A stretch of 13,397 nt of DNA. Source: an uncultured Oscillospiraceae bacterium. Lineage in GTDB: Bacteria; Bacillota; Clostridia; Oscillospirales; Oscillospiraceae. Location: positions 1 through 13,397 of the forward strand of contig CAJTVO010000096.1 of the NCBI GenBank assembly GCA_910579485.1, in the 5' to 3' direction. Each line of letters starts with the position of its first letter. Within the stretch, counting starts at the first letter, position 1. The notes beneath the pieces are model-generated. The model saw only the letters and a program-made list of their open reading frames with translations, had not been told where the DNA came from and ran no database searches. The position numbers and the translations under genes were made by a program. Positions 5,751 through 13,330 of this stretch are shown piece after piece.

Positions 5751-5778
5751 GTGTTATCGCTTGTGGTTCCTCTGTCAA
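5751..5778 (-). promoter_or_regulatory. Weak candidate promoter before rsfS
   Basis: On the minus strand a perfect -35 TTGACA (5778-5773) is followed after 16 bp by TAACAC (5756-5751), which matches the -10 consensus at only three positions. The 108-bp gap also holds a short palindrome AGAAGCTTCT (5729-5738) and an A-rich tract before the ribosome site. I see no terminator for the upstream LCP gene, so read-through is also likely. Confidence 0.25.
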
Positions 5779-5783
5779 GCCCC

Positions 5784-7577
5784 TCAGATGCCGTCCGGCA
5801 TGGCGTCGCTGCCGGTGTCCTCCGGGGCGAGGGGAGGCGCTTCCGGCTCCTGGACCGGCGGCAGTCCCGGATCCTCCTCGGGAGGAAGGCTGGGATCGGG
5901 GGGCTCCGTACTGTCAGGGGTGCTGGGCGTGGTATCCGGGGGCGGCGTCTCAGTCTGGCCCGGATCGGGCGTGACCCCCGGCGTCGTGGTCCCCGGCGCG
6001 TTAGTATCCGGCGTATCGGTCCCGGGAACGGCAGTCCCGGGCGTATCGGTCCCCGGCGTGGACGGCGAGCCATCCGAGGGCGCGCCGCTCAGATCCACCG
6101 GATCGCCCATCCCGTCCGGCGAAGGCAGGACGGGGTCCAGCGGGTTGCCTTCTTCATCGGTGAAGATCGTGGTCCCCTCCTCGTCCAGGATGTACCAGTT
6201 GCCGTTTTCATCCTGCTCCGGCTTCGCGGGAGGCTGGCCGTAGACCAGGTTGCCATCGTTGTCATAGTACGCCTCGCCCCGGCGGACGGCCATGATGGCG
6301 TTGTGCTGGGTGTCCCGCAGGCTCCCGGTGGAGGAGGCGATATCGCCGTTTTTCAGGATGCTCATAGCGTCCAGCATCCCCGTGGTCACCCGCTGCTCAT
6401 AGGGGTTGAACCGCTCGTTGACCAGCTCCACCACCTGCTTGGGGTAGATGACGACGTAGGACTGCTCCTGATGGGTGTCCCGGCTCCAGGCGGTGCCCCA
6501 GTAATCCCCGGGGAGGGTGCAGGTGTATACGTCGTTCATGTTCAGCGCGGGGGTGCCGTTGAGCCCCAAGACGTTGGCGGCAAACCACACCACGGAGCCG
6601 GAATCCAGATCGGTCTCCACGTTCTTCATGGCCAGGTCGATGTAGGCCTTGATCTTGCCCCAGTGCTTGATGCTCAGGCATTCCTTGATGAGGGCCTTGA
6701 TGAAGTTCTGCTGGACCTCCACACGCTGGATGTCGCCCTCGCTGTACCGCCGGAAGCGGACCAGACCCATGGCGTCCTCCCCGTTGAGGGTCTGGACACC
6801 CTTTTTCAGATGGATGTGCAGGTCTTGCCAAGGATCGTCGTAGTTCATATCCTGGGGCACGTCGAACTCCACGCCCTCCACCAGATCCACCAGCTCCACA
6901 AACATCTCCAGCTCCACCTTCACATAGAAATCCGGCTTGAAGCCGATGAGCTTCTGGATCCGGTTGGCCAGGGAGTCGATGCTGTTGCCGGTGCGGGAGT
7001 AGATGGAGTTGATCTTCTTGATGTCCCACTTCTCGTTGATCATGGTGTCCCGGGGGATGGACATGATGTTGATGTCCTGCTCCTTGGTGTCGTAGCTGAC
7101 AACCATGAGGGTGTCCGTGTTGCCGTCGTCCTGGTCAGTGCCCACCAGCAGGAAGGTATACACGCCCTCCTTCCGGTTGCCGGAGACGGTGGGCATGTCG
7201 CCGTTGTACCCGTCGTCGGGATAGAGCTCATCGTCCGTGGGTCCTTCGGGCTCCTCCGGCTCCTCGGCCTCCTTCTGCACGTTCTGGGAAGGCTGGACGG
7301 GGGGCGTGACCGGCTCCGTTGGCAGGGTGGGCGGCTTGATCCACATTTTCAGCACCACGGCCACCGCAATGGCAAACACTGCCAGACATCCCAGCACCGT
7401 TACCAGGATCTTACCCTTCCCGGAGTCCCAGAAGGCGCGCCACCAGGCCGCTAAGTCCGGCTTCTCCGGCTTCTCCCGCCGTACAGGCTCCTCCGCGAAG
7501 GGGTCGCCCAGGGGGGCGGCCCTCCGGGAAAGGGGGGAATTTTCCCTGCTCTTCGGTTCCTCGCGTTTTCCTTTCAT
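5784..7577 (-). CDS. LytR-CpsA-Psr (LCP) family protein with Pro/Thr-rich tail, downstream copy
   Basis: LCP enzymes sit on the outer face of the membrane and transfer lipid-linked polymers such as teichoic acids or capsule to peptidoglycan. This 597-residue protein has a cytoplasmic N-terminus of about 56 residues with the motif GDPFAEEP, one membrane helix at 57-78, an acidic linker, and the LCP domain from about 136. Key features are NTDTL with Asp155, SIPRDT (173-178) with Arg176/Asp177, KKIN (187-190), LVRFR (Arg274, Arg276) and GDIQR (Asp282, Arg285, Gln289). After a homologous extension to about 430, the last 110 residues form a low-complexity Pro/Thr/Asp/Gly tail with repeated PGTDTPGT-like units. 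It is longer than most LCP proteins. It is a clear paralogue of the gene upstream. A GGAAAGGA site precedes the start. Confidence 0.93.
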   Translation of the reverse strand: MKGKREEPKSRENSPLSRRAAPLGDPFAEEPVRREKPEKPDLAAWWRAFWDSGKGKILVTVLGCLAVFAIAVAVVLKMWIKPPTLPTEPVTPPVQPSQNVQKEAEEPEEPEGPTDDELYPDDGYNGDMPTVSGNRKEGVYTFLLVGTDQDDGNTDTLMVVSYDTKEQDINIMSIPRDTMINEKWDIKKINSIYSRTGNSIDSLANRIQKLIGFKPDFYVKVELEMFVELVDLVEGVEFDVPQDMNYDDPWQDLHIHLKKGVQTLNGEDAMGLVRFRRYSEGDIQRVEVQQNFIKALIKECLSIKHWGKIKAYIDLAMKNVETDLDSGSVVWFAANVLGLNGTPALNMNDVYTCTLPGDYWGTAWSRDTHQEQSYVVIYPKQVVELVNERFNPYEQRVTTGMLDAMSILKNGDIASSTGSLRDTQHNAIMAVRRGEAYYDNDGNLVYGQPPAKPEQDENGNWYILDEEGTTIFTDEEGNPLDPVLPSPDGMGDPVDLSGAPSDGSPSTPGTDTPGTAVPGTDTPDTNAPGTTTPGVTPDPGQTETPPPDTTPSTPDSTEPPDPSLPPEEDPGLPPVQEPEAPPLAPEDTGSDAMPDGI

Positions 7578-7647
7578 CTGTTCGATCTGTCCTTTCCGTA
7601 TTAGCTCTCTTTATCTTGCGCGCGGCCGGAAACGCCGCGTACTTACT

Positions 7648-9285
7648 TTATTCCGGAGGCAGTACCGGGTCCGGCGGAAGCACCGGGTCCGGGGGTTCCT
7701 CAACAGGGGGAATCTGTTCCGCAGGAGGCTCCGCCGTGCCCGGGTCCGTATCGGGGACCTCGGGATTAGGCGTCTCCGCCGGAGGCGCGTCCGGAGTCAT
7801 GCCCGGGTCCGTGGCCGGAGGCGTGGTGCCGTCCGTTCCGGGATCGGTGACAGGCGGCGTGACGGGCGTATCCGGCGTGGCGTCGGGGTCCGGGGTCACG
7901 CTGGGAGCATCGGTCTCCCCATCAGGGAGGTCCGGCTCTGGAGGAAGCGTTGGCTCCTCCGGGGTGGTGTCGGGCTTCTGGCCAGTGGAGACGTTGGGGT
8001 CCGCCGTGATGCCGGTGGGCTTGGTGGTGGACACGCCGCCGCCGGTAGTTCCTTCAGAGCTACGCACTGGCGAGGCCCACGCGGTGTCCAGCAGCTCGCC
8101 GCCGGTCACATAGCAGGACCCGTCCTTGTTCTTCACGATGATCCGCAGGTCGTCCTCGGTGATCTCCCGGTTGTAGGGATTGAACTGTTCGTTTATCAGC
8201 GGCACGATCTCCGGCCCGTTGGGCAGGAAGAAGTACTCCTTCCGGTACAGCCCCAGGTCGATATAGGGCAGGGTGCTGGACTGCATGGCGTCCACGTCCA
8301 CGCTGATGGCCTTGGAGGCAAACCACATCATCTCCGTAAGGGTCATGTCCGTCTCCACGTTCTCCATGAAGATATCAATAAATTCGCCGATCTTCGTGAT
8401 GTTTCCCAGCTGCAGGACCTTTTTCGCCATAGCTTTCAAAAAGTCCCGCTGGGTGTTCATGCGGCCAACGTCGTCGTAGCCAACGATGGTGCCGTCCGGC
8501 CTCTTATTGTCCTTTCGGTAGCGGAGCAGCTCCATGGCCTTTTGCCCATTCAGCGTCTGCATCCCCTTGTTGAAGTGGATGTGCAGGTTCTGATAGGGGT
8601 CATCGTAGTTCATATTCCGGGGCACGTCGAACTCCACGCCGTCCACGGCATCTACCAACTCGCCTACGGCCTTCCACTCGATGATGACGTACCGGTCTGG
8701 CATCACGCCGGTTAGATACGCCACCTGCTGCTTGAGCCCCTCCATCCCGCCGCCGTTGGATTCCTTGGCGTTGTAGACGCTGTTGATCTTCTTGTTGGTC
8801 CAGGACACGTTTACAGCGGTGTCACGGGGGATGCTCATCATATTGACCTGCCCGTTGGGCACGTCGTAGGACACCAGGATCAGGGTGTCCGTGTTGCCCC
8901 CTCCGGCGGTGTCCCGCCCGATGAGGAGGAAGGTGTAGTAATCGTCCTTCCGCCCGGAGACTAGGGAGCCGTCGTCCTCGTCCTGCTCCGTATCCCCCGG
9001 TTTCTTGTTGGGATCGTTGTTAGTGACGCCGGGGCGGTCGTTGCCGCTGACGTCCGGGGCCCGGACGAACAGGGTCCACCAGCCCCCGATGAGCAGCGCC
9101 AGCGCCGCCACGCAGCTCAGGACGATGATGCCGGTCTTGCGGCCCTTCCCCCAGCTCTGCCAGCCGCCGGAGGCACTCGCCTTCTTTTTTCCCGCCGTTC
9201 CCGTCTGTGACGGCTTCTCCGCCGCGAAGGGGTCTCCGCCCCGCTGCCAGCCGCCGGAGGCGGATTCATGCTTGCCTTTTTTCAT
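7648..9285 (-). CDS. LytR-CpsA-Psr (LCP) family protein with Pro/Asp-rich tail, upstream copy
   Basis: Same fold and presumed role as the adjacent LCP protein: attaching a polymer to peptidoglycan outside the membrane. It has 545 residues. The cytoplasmic N-terminus (1-50) carries SASGGWQ twice (8-14 and 37-43 in the protein) and GGDPFAAEKP. A membrane helix spans about 51-74. The LCP domain shows NTDTL with Asp133, SIPRDT (151-156) with Arg154/Asp155, KKIN (165-168), LRYR (Arg255, Arg257) and, after an insertion of about ten residues relative to its paralogue, DDVGR (Asp272, Arg275, Gln279). From about 405 onward it is a Pro/Thr/Asp/Glu-rich tail ending in a DPVLPP tandem repeat. The start overlaps the 3' end of nadD-yqeK by 20 bp. 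The ribosome site AAGGA is rather far from ATG, so translational coupling is likely. Confidence 0.93.
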   Translation of the reverse strand: MKKGKHESASGGWQRGGDPFAAEKPSQTGTAGKKKASASGGWQSWGKGRKTGIIVLSCVAALALLIGGWWTLFVRAPDVSGNDRPGVTNNDPNKKPGDTEQDEDDGSLVSGRKDDYYTFLLIGRDTAGGGNTDTLILVSYDVPNGQVNMMSIPRDTAVNVSWTNKKINSVYNAKESNGGGMEGLKQQVAYLTGVMPDRYVIIEWKAVGELVDAVDGVEFDVPRNMNYDDPYQNLHIHFNKGMQTLNGQKAMELLRYRKDNKRPDGTIVGYDDVGRMNTQRDFLKAMAKKVLQLGNITKIGEFIDIFMENVETDMTLTEMMWFASKAISVDVDAMQSSTLPYIDLGLYRKEYFFLPNGPEIVPLINEQFNPYNREITEDDLRIIVKNKDGSCYVTGGELLDTAWASPVRSSEGTTGGGVSTTKPTGITADPNVSTGQKPDTTPEEPTLPPEPDLPDGETDAPSVTPDPDATPDTPVTPPVTDPGTDGTTPPATDPGMTPDAPPAETPNPEVPDTDPGTAEPPAEQIPPVEEPPDPVLPPDPVLPPE

Positions 9286-10477
9286 GGTCGCTCTGTTTTC
9301 CTTTCAAATGATCCCTCGCCCGCACACTGTGGGAGTTGACCGCAACTCCCCGTTTTTTCAAGCCCTCGATGGACATCTCCAGACCCAGGAGCATCGCCCC
9401 GTCCAGGTCCCGGGAGGCCAGCTCCCGCAGCTCCGACAGGTCGCAGAAATCCCGGGTGGGCTCGATGTAGTCCGCTAAATAGATGATCTTCTCTAAAGCA
9501 GTCATGTCCGCCTTGCCGGTGGTGTGCCATCGGATGGCGCTCTCCACCTCGGGCGGGACGCCGAAGACATACCGCGCCACCGCCGCGCCGGTGATGGCGT
9601 GGTACAGCTTCGCCTCGCGCCGTTCCTCGTCGTCCATCTCGATATGGTATTGACGAATGATGCGCTGATGTTGTTCCGTGCTCAGCCTCTTCGTACAGTC
9701 GTGGAGCAGGGCGGCCCTGCGTGCCGCCTCCTCGTCCACGCCCCACCGGCGGGCCAGCTTGGCGGCGGTCTCCTCGGTCCCCAGCACATGGGGGACCCGG
9801 CTGTGTTTGAGCATACTCAGGGCCACCGCACGGAGATCCTCCAGGGACAGCGTCTTCAGGTCCCGCTCCACCCCGTACAGCCCCTCCCGGAGGATGAGGC
9901 CGTAGACGGCTGGGTCCAGATGATCCCGCCCCCGGCCCAGACGCAGCTCCTCCCGCAGACGGGTGGAGGAGATGTCCACGATGCGGGGCAGGACCAGCGT
10001 GACGCACTCCGCCCCGAACCGCTCCTTGAGAAAGGCGCGCTGGACGGCGAACAGCTCCTCGGTGTCCTTCTCGCTGCGCCCGAAGGCACAGAGGGTACAC
10101 CGTTTCGCGATCTCGCCGGGGTCCCGCCACAGATGGAAGGTCAGGAACATGTCCGTCCCCATTAGCAGATAGAGCTTCGCCTTGGGGTACTGCTCCCGGA
10201 TGGCCCGGACGGTGTCCAGGGTGTAGCTCTTGCCCTCCCGGCGCAGCTCCATGTCCGACGCCTCCGCCTGGGGCCCCAGGGCCTGGGCCGCCAGGTCCGT
10301 CATGGCCAGCCGGAGGTCCGGCGCCGGCGTCCCGGCGTCCATGGCCTTGTGGGGCGGGATGCCCGCCGGGATCAGCAGCAGCTTGTCCAGCCCCAGGTAT
10401 TCCAGGGCGAACCGCGCCGCCTCCATGTGGCCCAGATGGATGGGATTGAAGGTCCCGCCATAGATCCCGATCTTCAT
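9266..10477 (-). CDS. nadD: NadD-YqeK fusion: nicotinate-nucleotide adenylyltransferase plus HD-domain Ap4A hydrolase
   Basis: Two enzymes in one 403-residue chain. Residues 1 to about 202 form NadD, which joins nicotinate mononucleotide and ATP to make deamido-NAD. It has GGTFNPIHLGH (7-17, the nucleotidyltransferase GxFxPxHxGH motif) and ISSTRLRE (169-176). Residues about 217-395 form a YqeK-type HD domain, a family shown to hydrolyse Ap4A symmetrically. Its metal ligands appear as H230, the H259-D260 pair, H293 (YHAITG), H318 (RWHTTG) and D336 (YLADYIEP). In Bacillus these are two adjacent genes; fused forms are known in Clostridia. A strong AAGGAGGG site precedes the start, 31 bp after yhbY. 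There is no stop or frameshift between the domains. Confidence 0.95.
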   Translation of the reverse strand: MKIGIYGGTFNPIHLGHMEAARFALEYLGLDKLLLIPAGIPPHKAMDAGTPAPDLRLAMTDLAAQALGPQAEASDMELRREGKSYTLDTVRAIREQYPKAKLYLLMGTDMFLTFHLWRDPGEIAKRCTLCAFGRSEKDTEELFAVQRAFLKERFGAECVTLVLPRIVDISSTRLREELRLGRGRDHLDPAVYGLILREGLYGVERDLKTLSLEDLRAVALSMLKHSRVPHVLGTEETAAKLARRWGVDEEAARRAALLHDCTKRLSTEQHQRIIRQYHIEMDDEERREAKLYHAITGAAVARYVFGVPPEVESAIRWHTTGKADMTALEKIIYLADYIEPTRDFCDLSELRELASRDLDGAMLLGLEMSIEGLKKRGVAVNSHSVRARDHLKGKQSDHEKRQA

Positions 10478-10508
10478 GGAAATCCCTCCTTGCTCCGGCG
10501 GACGCGCC

Positions 10509-10838
10509 TTACTTCACCGGCGGCTTCCGAGGCCGGTCCTTCACCAGCTCGATCTTCCTCTTGCCCTTGTCGTAGTGCTGGCGGTAGAGGACGAACTTGG
10601 TGCCGATGACCTGGACCTCCTCGCTGCGGGTCAGCTTCGCCAGCTGTTCGCAGGCCTCCCGGGCGGTCAGCATGGAGTTCTCCAGGACCTTGCACTTGAT
10701 GATCTCCCGGGCCTCCAGGGCGTCGCTGGCCTGCTTGATCAGGTTGTCGTTGATGCCGTCCTTGCCGATGTGGACGATGGTGTCGATGTTGTTGGCGATG
10801 CCCCTCAATTGGGCCCGCTGCTTGCTGGTCAGTTCCAT
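10509..10838 (-). CDS. yhbY: YhbY-family RNA-binding protein
   Basis: A 109-residue CRS1-YhbY (CRM) domain protein with a KH-like RNA-binding fold. Bacterial members associate with pre-50S ribosomal particles and probably help assembly. It begins MELTSKQRAQLRGIAN, as is typical. The loop GKDG at 25-28 is the GxxG-type motif, and GTKFVLYR (79-86) is the conserved C-terminal strand. A basic tail (KGKRKIELVKDRPRKPP) follows. The ATG directly abuts the rdgB stop (TGAATG), with a GGGG ribosome site inside the rdgB end, so the two are translationally coupled. Confidence 0.93.
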   Translation of the reverse strand: MELTSKQRAQLRGIANNIDTIVHIGKDGINDNLIKQASDALEAREIIKCKVLENSMLTAREACEQLAKLTRSEEVQVIGTKFVLYRQHYDKGKRKIELVKDRPRKPPVK

Positions 10839-11435
10839 TCAGCCGTTCCCCTTTAAATATTCCCGTAATTTTACTTCAAAGACCGCCAGGGCCTTTCCTC
10901 TGTGCGATACCGCCGCCTTTTCCTCCGGCGTCAGCTGCGCGTAGGTCTTGCGCAGTTCCGGCAGGAAGAACACCGGATCATATCCGAACCCGCCGTCCCC
11001 CTGGGGGGCGAAGGCGATGGTGCCGGGGCAGACGCCCTCCGCCTCCAGCGTGTCGCCGTTGGGGAAGACGCAGGCGATGCAGCTGGTGAAGTGGGCGGTC
11101 CGGGTCCTGGCTCCCCGCATGTTCTCCAGCAGCAGGCGATAGCGGGCCGCGTCGTCCAGCTCCGGCCCGCCGTAGCGGGCGGAGTACACCCCGGGCGCGC
11201 CGTTCAGGGCGTCCACGCACACGCCGGAGTCGTCGGCGATGGCGGGGAGGCCGCTGGCCTCCATCACCGCCCGGGCCTTCAGCATGGCGTTCTCCGCGAA
11301 GGTCTCCCCGGTCTCTTCCACGTCCACGTTGAGCCCCACGTCCGCTTCCAGCACGACCTCCACGCCGTGGGCGGCGAGAATGGACTGCATTTCGACAAGC
11401 TTGTGCTTATTCTGTGATGCAAGGACAAATTTCAT
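10839..11435 (-). CDS. rdgB: XTP/dITP pyrophosphatase RdgB (Ham1 family)
   Basis: Hydrolyses dITP, dITP-like and XTP nucleotides to monophosphates, keeping deaminated purines out of DNA and RNA; cytoplasmic. It has 198 residues, the usual length. Diagnostic motifs are SQNKHK at 7-12 (nucleotide binding), ADDSG at 67-71 (catalytic acidic pair), GFGYDPVF at 149-156 and SHRGKAL at 177-183. All are intact. It starts 7 bp after rph, and its GGGAGG ribosome site lies inside the last codons of rph. The rph-rdgB pair is a common arrangement in Firmicutes. Confidence 0.97.
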   Translation of the reverse strand: MKFVLASQNKHKLVEMQSILAAHGVEVVLEADVGLNVDVEETGETFAENAMLKARAVMEASGLPAIADDSGVCVDALNGAPGVYSARYGGPELDDAARYRLLLENMRGARTRTAHFTSCIACVFPNGDTLEAEGVCPGTIAFAPQGDGGFGYDPVFFLPELRKTYAQLTPEEKAAVSHRGKALAVFEVKLREYLKGNG

Positions 11436-11442
11436 GTCGGAT

Positions 11443-12159
11443 TCAGCCTCCCAAAATTTCTTTCTGTTTTTCCATCAGCTGCCGGATGCCGCCCTGGCAC
11501 AGGTCCACCAGCGCCCGCTGCTCGGCCACGGTGAAGCCCCGGCCCTCGCCGGTGCCCTGGAGCTCGACCAGCTCCCCGCGGCCGTTCATCACGCAGTTGA
11601 GGTCCACCATGGCGCCGCTGTCCTCCTCATAGCAGAGGTCCAGCAGGGGAACGTCTTCAACGATCCCAGCAGACACCGCGGCTACGTAATTTTTGATGGG
11701 GTCTTTCTCGACCGCGCCCGCCTCCACCAGCTTCCGGCAGGCGATGGCCAGCGCCACGAACCCGCCGGTGACGGAGGCGGTGCGGGTGCCCCCGTCGCCC
11801 TGCAAAACGTCGCAGTCGATGGTAATGGTCCGGCCGCCCAGCGCCGCCAGGTCCACCGCCGCCCGGAGGCTGCGGCCAATGAGCCGCTGGATCTCCGCAG
11901 AGCGGGGGCTGAGCTTCAATTTGCTCACGTCCCGGCGGGACCGCTCCCGGTTGGCCCGGGGGAGCATGGAGTATTCCGCCGTCACCCAGCCGGTGCCCTC
12001 GGGAACGTGGCGGGGCGCGCCCTCCTCCACGCTGGCGCAGCAGAGGACCTTGGTCTTGCCGCACTCGATGAGGACGCTGCCCTCGGCAAAGTCCACAAAG
12101 CCCACCGTCATTTTTACGGGACGCAGTTCGTTTTCTTTTCTTCCGTCAATTCGAGTCAT
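11443..12159 (-). CDS. rph: Ribonuclease PH
   Basis: A phosphate-dependent 3'-5' exoribonuclease that trims tRNA 3' ends; it forms a hexameric ring. It has 238 residues, full length. Motifs are GWVTAEYSMLPRA at 57-69, EIQRLIGRSLRA (89-100) and GDGGTRTA at 121-128, with phosphate-contacting Arg86 and Thr125/Arg126. DLCYEEDSGAMVDLN near 174-188 carries the acidic active-site residues. Its start lies inside the end of the upstream small membrane-protein gene (14-bp overlap), preceded by AGAGGA. Confidence 0.97.
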   Translation of the reverse strand: MTRIDGRKENELRPVKMTVGFVDFAEGSVLIECGKTKVLCCASVEEGAPRHVPEGTGWVTAEYSMLPRANRERSRRDVSKLKLSPRSAEIQRLIGRSLRAAVDLAALGGRTITIDCDVLQGDGGTRTASVTGGFVALAIACRKLVEAGAVEKDPIKNYVAAVSAGIVEDVPLLDLCYEEDSGAMVDLNCVMNGRGELVELQGTGEGRGFTVAEQRALVDLCQGGIRQLMEKQKEILGG

Positions 12160-12367
12160 TATCTTGTTCCTCTTTCTCTTCTGCCTTTTCGCTATCTTGA
12201 CCGCCCGGCCGATATATCTCTATCAAATAGTCCTTTACCAGGAGGACGCCTCCGGCAATCATAATGAACACGCTAAAATCGCTGTCAGGAAACAGAATTG
12301 CCCCGCCAATAAAGAATGTCGCGCCCACAATGACCGTACGCAGGATGGAAAACTGCTTATCCGTCAT
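12146..12367 (-). CDS. Small hypothetical two-helix membrane protein
   Basis: A 73-residue protein that I cannot assign to a named family. It has two predicted membrane helices, about 8-26 and 31-48, joined by the short acidic turn PDSD. A hydrophilic tail rich in Glu, Asp and Lys (about 55-73) follows. No cysteine or enzymatic motif is seen. It overlaps the end of ftsY by four bases (ATGA) with a GGAGG site inside ftsY, and overlaps rph by 14 bp. Such tight packing on both sides supports a real, co-translated gene. The short turn makes a helical hairpin likely, with both ends on the same side of the membrane. A link to FtsY-dependent membrane targeting is only suggested by position. Confidence 0.8.
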   Translation of the reverse strand: MTDKQFSILRTVIVGATFFIGGAILFPDSDFSVFIMIAGGVLLVKDYLIEIYRPGGQDSEKAEEKEEQDNDSN

Positions 12368-13242
12368 ATCAGCGCCTCCACATACTCCCGAGCGTCGAAG
12401 GGCCGCATGTCCTCGATGCCCTCGCCAAGGCCTACCAGCTTCACGGGTACCTGCAGTTCCTGGGCGATGGCGATGACGATGCCGCCCTTGGCGGTGCCGT
12501 CCAGCTTGGTGAGCACGATGCCCGTGCAGCCGGAGATCTCCTTGAACTGCTTGGCCTGGATGAGGCCGTTCTGTCCGGTGGTGGCGTCCAGCACCAGCAG
12601 GATCTCCAGCGCCGCTTCCGGCAGCTCCCGGTCGATGATCTTGCGAAGCTTGGCCAGCTCCGCCATGAGGTTGGCCTTGTTGTGGAGCCGCCCGGCGGTG
12701 TCGCAGATGACCACGTCCACCCCTCTTGCCCTGGCGGCCTGCAAAGCGTCAAACAGTACCGCGCCGGGGTCCGCGCCCTCCTTCTGGCGGACGATCTCGC
12801 AGTGGGAGCGGTTGGCCCAGATCTCCAGCTGGTCGGCGGCGGCGGCACGGAAGGTGTCCCCGGCGCACAGCAGCACCCGTTTTCCCTGCTGGCGCAGGGA
12901 GTTGGCCAGCTTGCCGATGGAGGTGGTCTTGCCCACACCGTTGACGCCCACCACCAGCACCACGGAGGGACGGGTGGAGAGGTTCAGGGCGAAGTCTCCC
13001 ACGCTGAGTTTTTCCGCCAGAATTTCCCGCAGGCAGGCCTTCACCGGCTCGGGACCGGAAATTTTGTCCTCGATCATCCGCTGGCGGAGCTCCTGGACCG
13101 CCTCGGTGGAAGCGGTCATGCCTACGTCCGCGAGGATCAGCATTTCCTCCAGGTCGTCGAAGAAGGCTTCGTCGGCCTCGCTGATGGCGGAGCCGAAGAC
13201 GTCGCCCATATAGATCTTCTTTAATTTTTCCCAAAAGCCCAT
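12364..13242 (-). CDS. ftsY: Signal recognition particle receptor FtsY
   Basis: The SRP receptor GTPase. It pairs with Ffh at the membrane to deliver ribosomes making membrane proteins to the Sec channel. With start ATG 13242 it has 292 residues. An N domain (about 1-85) is followed by the GTPase domain: P-loop GVNGVGKTT (99-107), CAGDTFRAAAADQL (126-139), DTAGR (181-185), TKLDGTAKGG (245-254) and GLGEGIEDMRPF (271-282). The acidic A domain of enterobacterial FtsY is missing, as in many Gram-positive forms; the N-terminal helix MGFWEKLKKIYMG may carry membrane contact. The start is set by AAAGGA seven bases upstream. The frame stays open to 13350, but that stretch is the repeat-bearing leader. 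ftsY heads the visible minus-strand operon. Confidence 0.96.
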   Translation of the reverse strand: MGFWEKLKKIYMGDVFGSAISEADEAFFDDLEEMLILADVGMTASTEAVQELRQRMIEDKISGPEPVKACLREILAEKLSVGDFALNLSTRPSVVLVVGVNGVGKTTSIGKLANSLRQQGKRVLLCAGDTFRAAAADQLEIWANRSHCEIVRQKEGADPGAVLFDALQAARARGVDVVICDTAGRLHNKANLMAELAKLRKIIDRELPEAALEILLVLDATTGQNGLIQAKQFKEISGCTGIVLTKLDGTAKGGIVIAIAQELQVPVKLVGLGEGIEDMRPFDAREYVEALI

Positions 13243-13257
13243 ATATCGTTCCTTTCT

Positions 13258-13276
13258 GCCGCCCCTTCGGGGCGGC
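13258..13276 (-). promoter_or_regulatory. GC-rich stem-loop just before the ftsY ribosome site
   Basis: A perfect 8-bp stem GCCGCCCC/GGGGCGGC with a three-base GAA loop on the minus strand. It ends about three bases before the AAAGGA ribosome site of ftsY. It resembles the GCCCC-GGAA-GGGGC stem in the glmM leader. If transcribed it could affect translation. No T-run follows on the minus strand. Confidence 0.55.
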
Positions 13277-13309
13277 GGGGGGATTTTTCGTATCGATGGC
13301 CCGGGACCT

Positions 13310-13330
13310 GCGCGGCCCCGGACTCCGCGC
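13310..13330 (-). promoter_or_regulatory. Alternative stem in the ftsY leader
   Basis: GCGCGG (13310-13315) can pair with CCGCGC (13325-13330) around a nine-base loop. It shares positions 13329-13330 with the larger stem at 13329-13358, so the outermost pairs of the two would compete. Confidence 0.3.

Noticed and set aside
5985..6070. CRISPR-like repeat array
   Set aside because: The repeats are in frame within a Pro/Thr-rich coding tail, are short and irregular, and no cas gene is nearby.
5751..7454. Plus-strand open frame of 567 codons opposite the downstream LCP gene
   Set aside because: The LCP reading frame has conserved catalytic motifs and a membrane helix; the plus-strand frame is its GC-skewed shadow.
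7237..8715. Plus-strand open frame of 492 codons opposite the two LCP genes
   Set aside because: It crosses the gap between two real genes and has Arg-rich low-complexity content without any motif.
11693..13213. Plus-strand open frame of 506 codons opposite rph, the small membrane protein and ftsY
   Set aside because: It covers three intact minus-strand genes and is Ser/Arg-rich with no domain.
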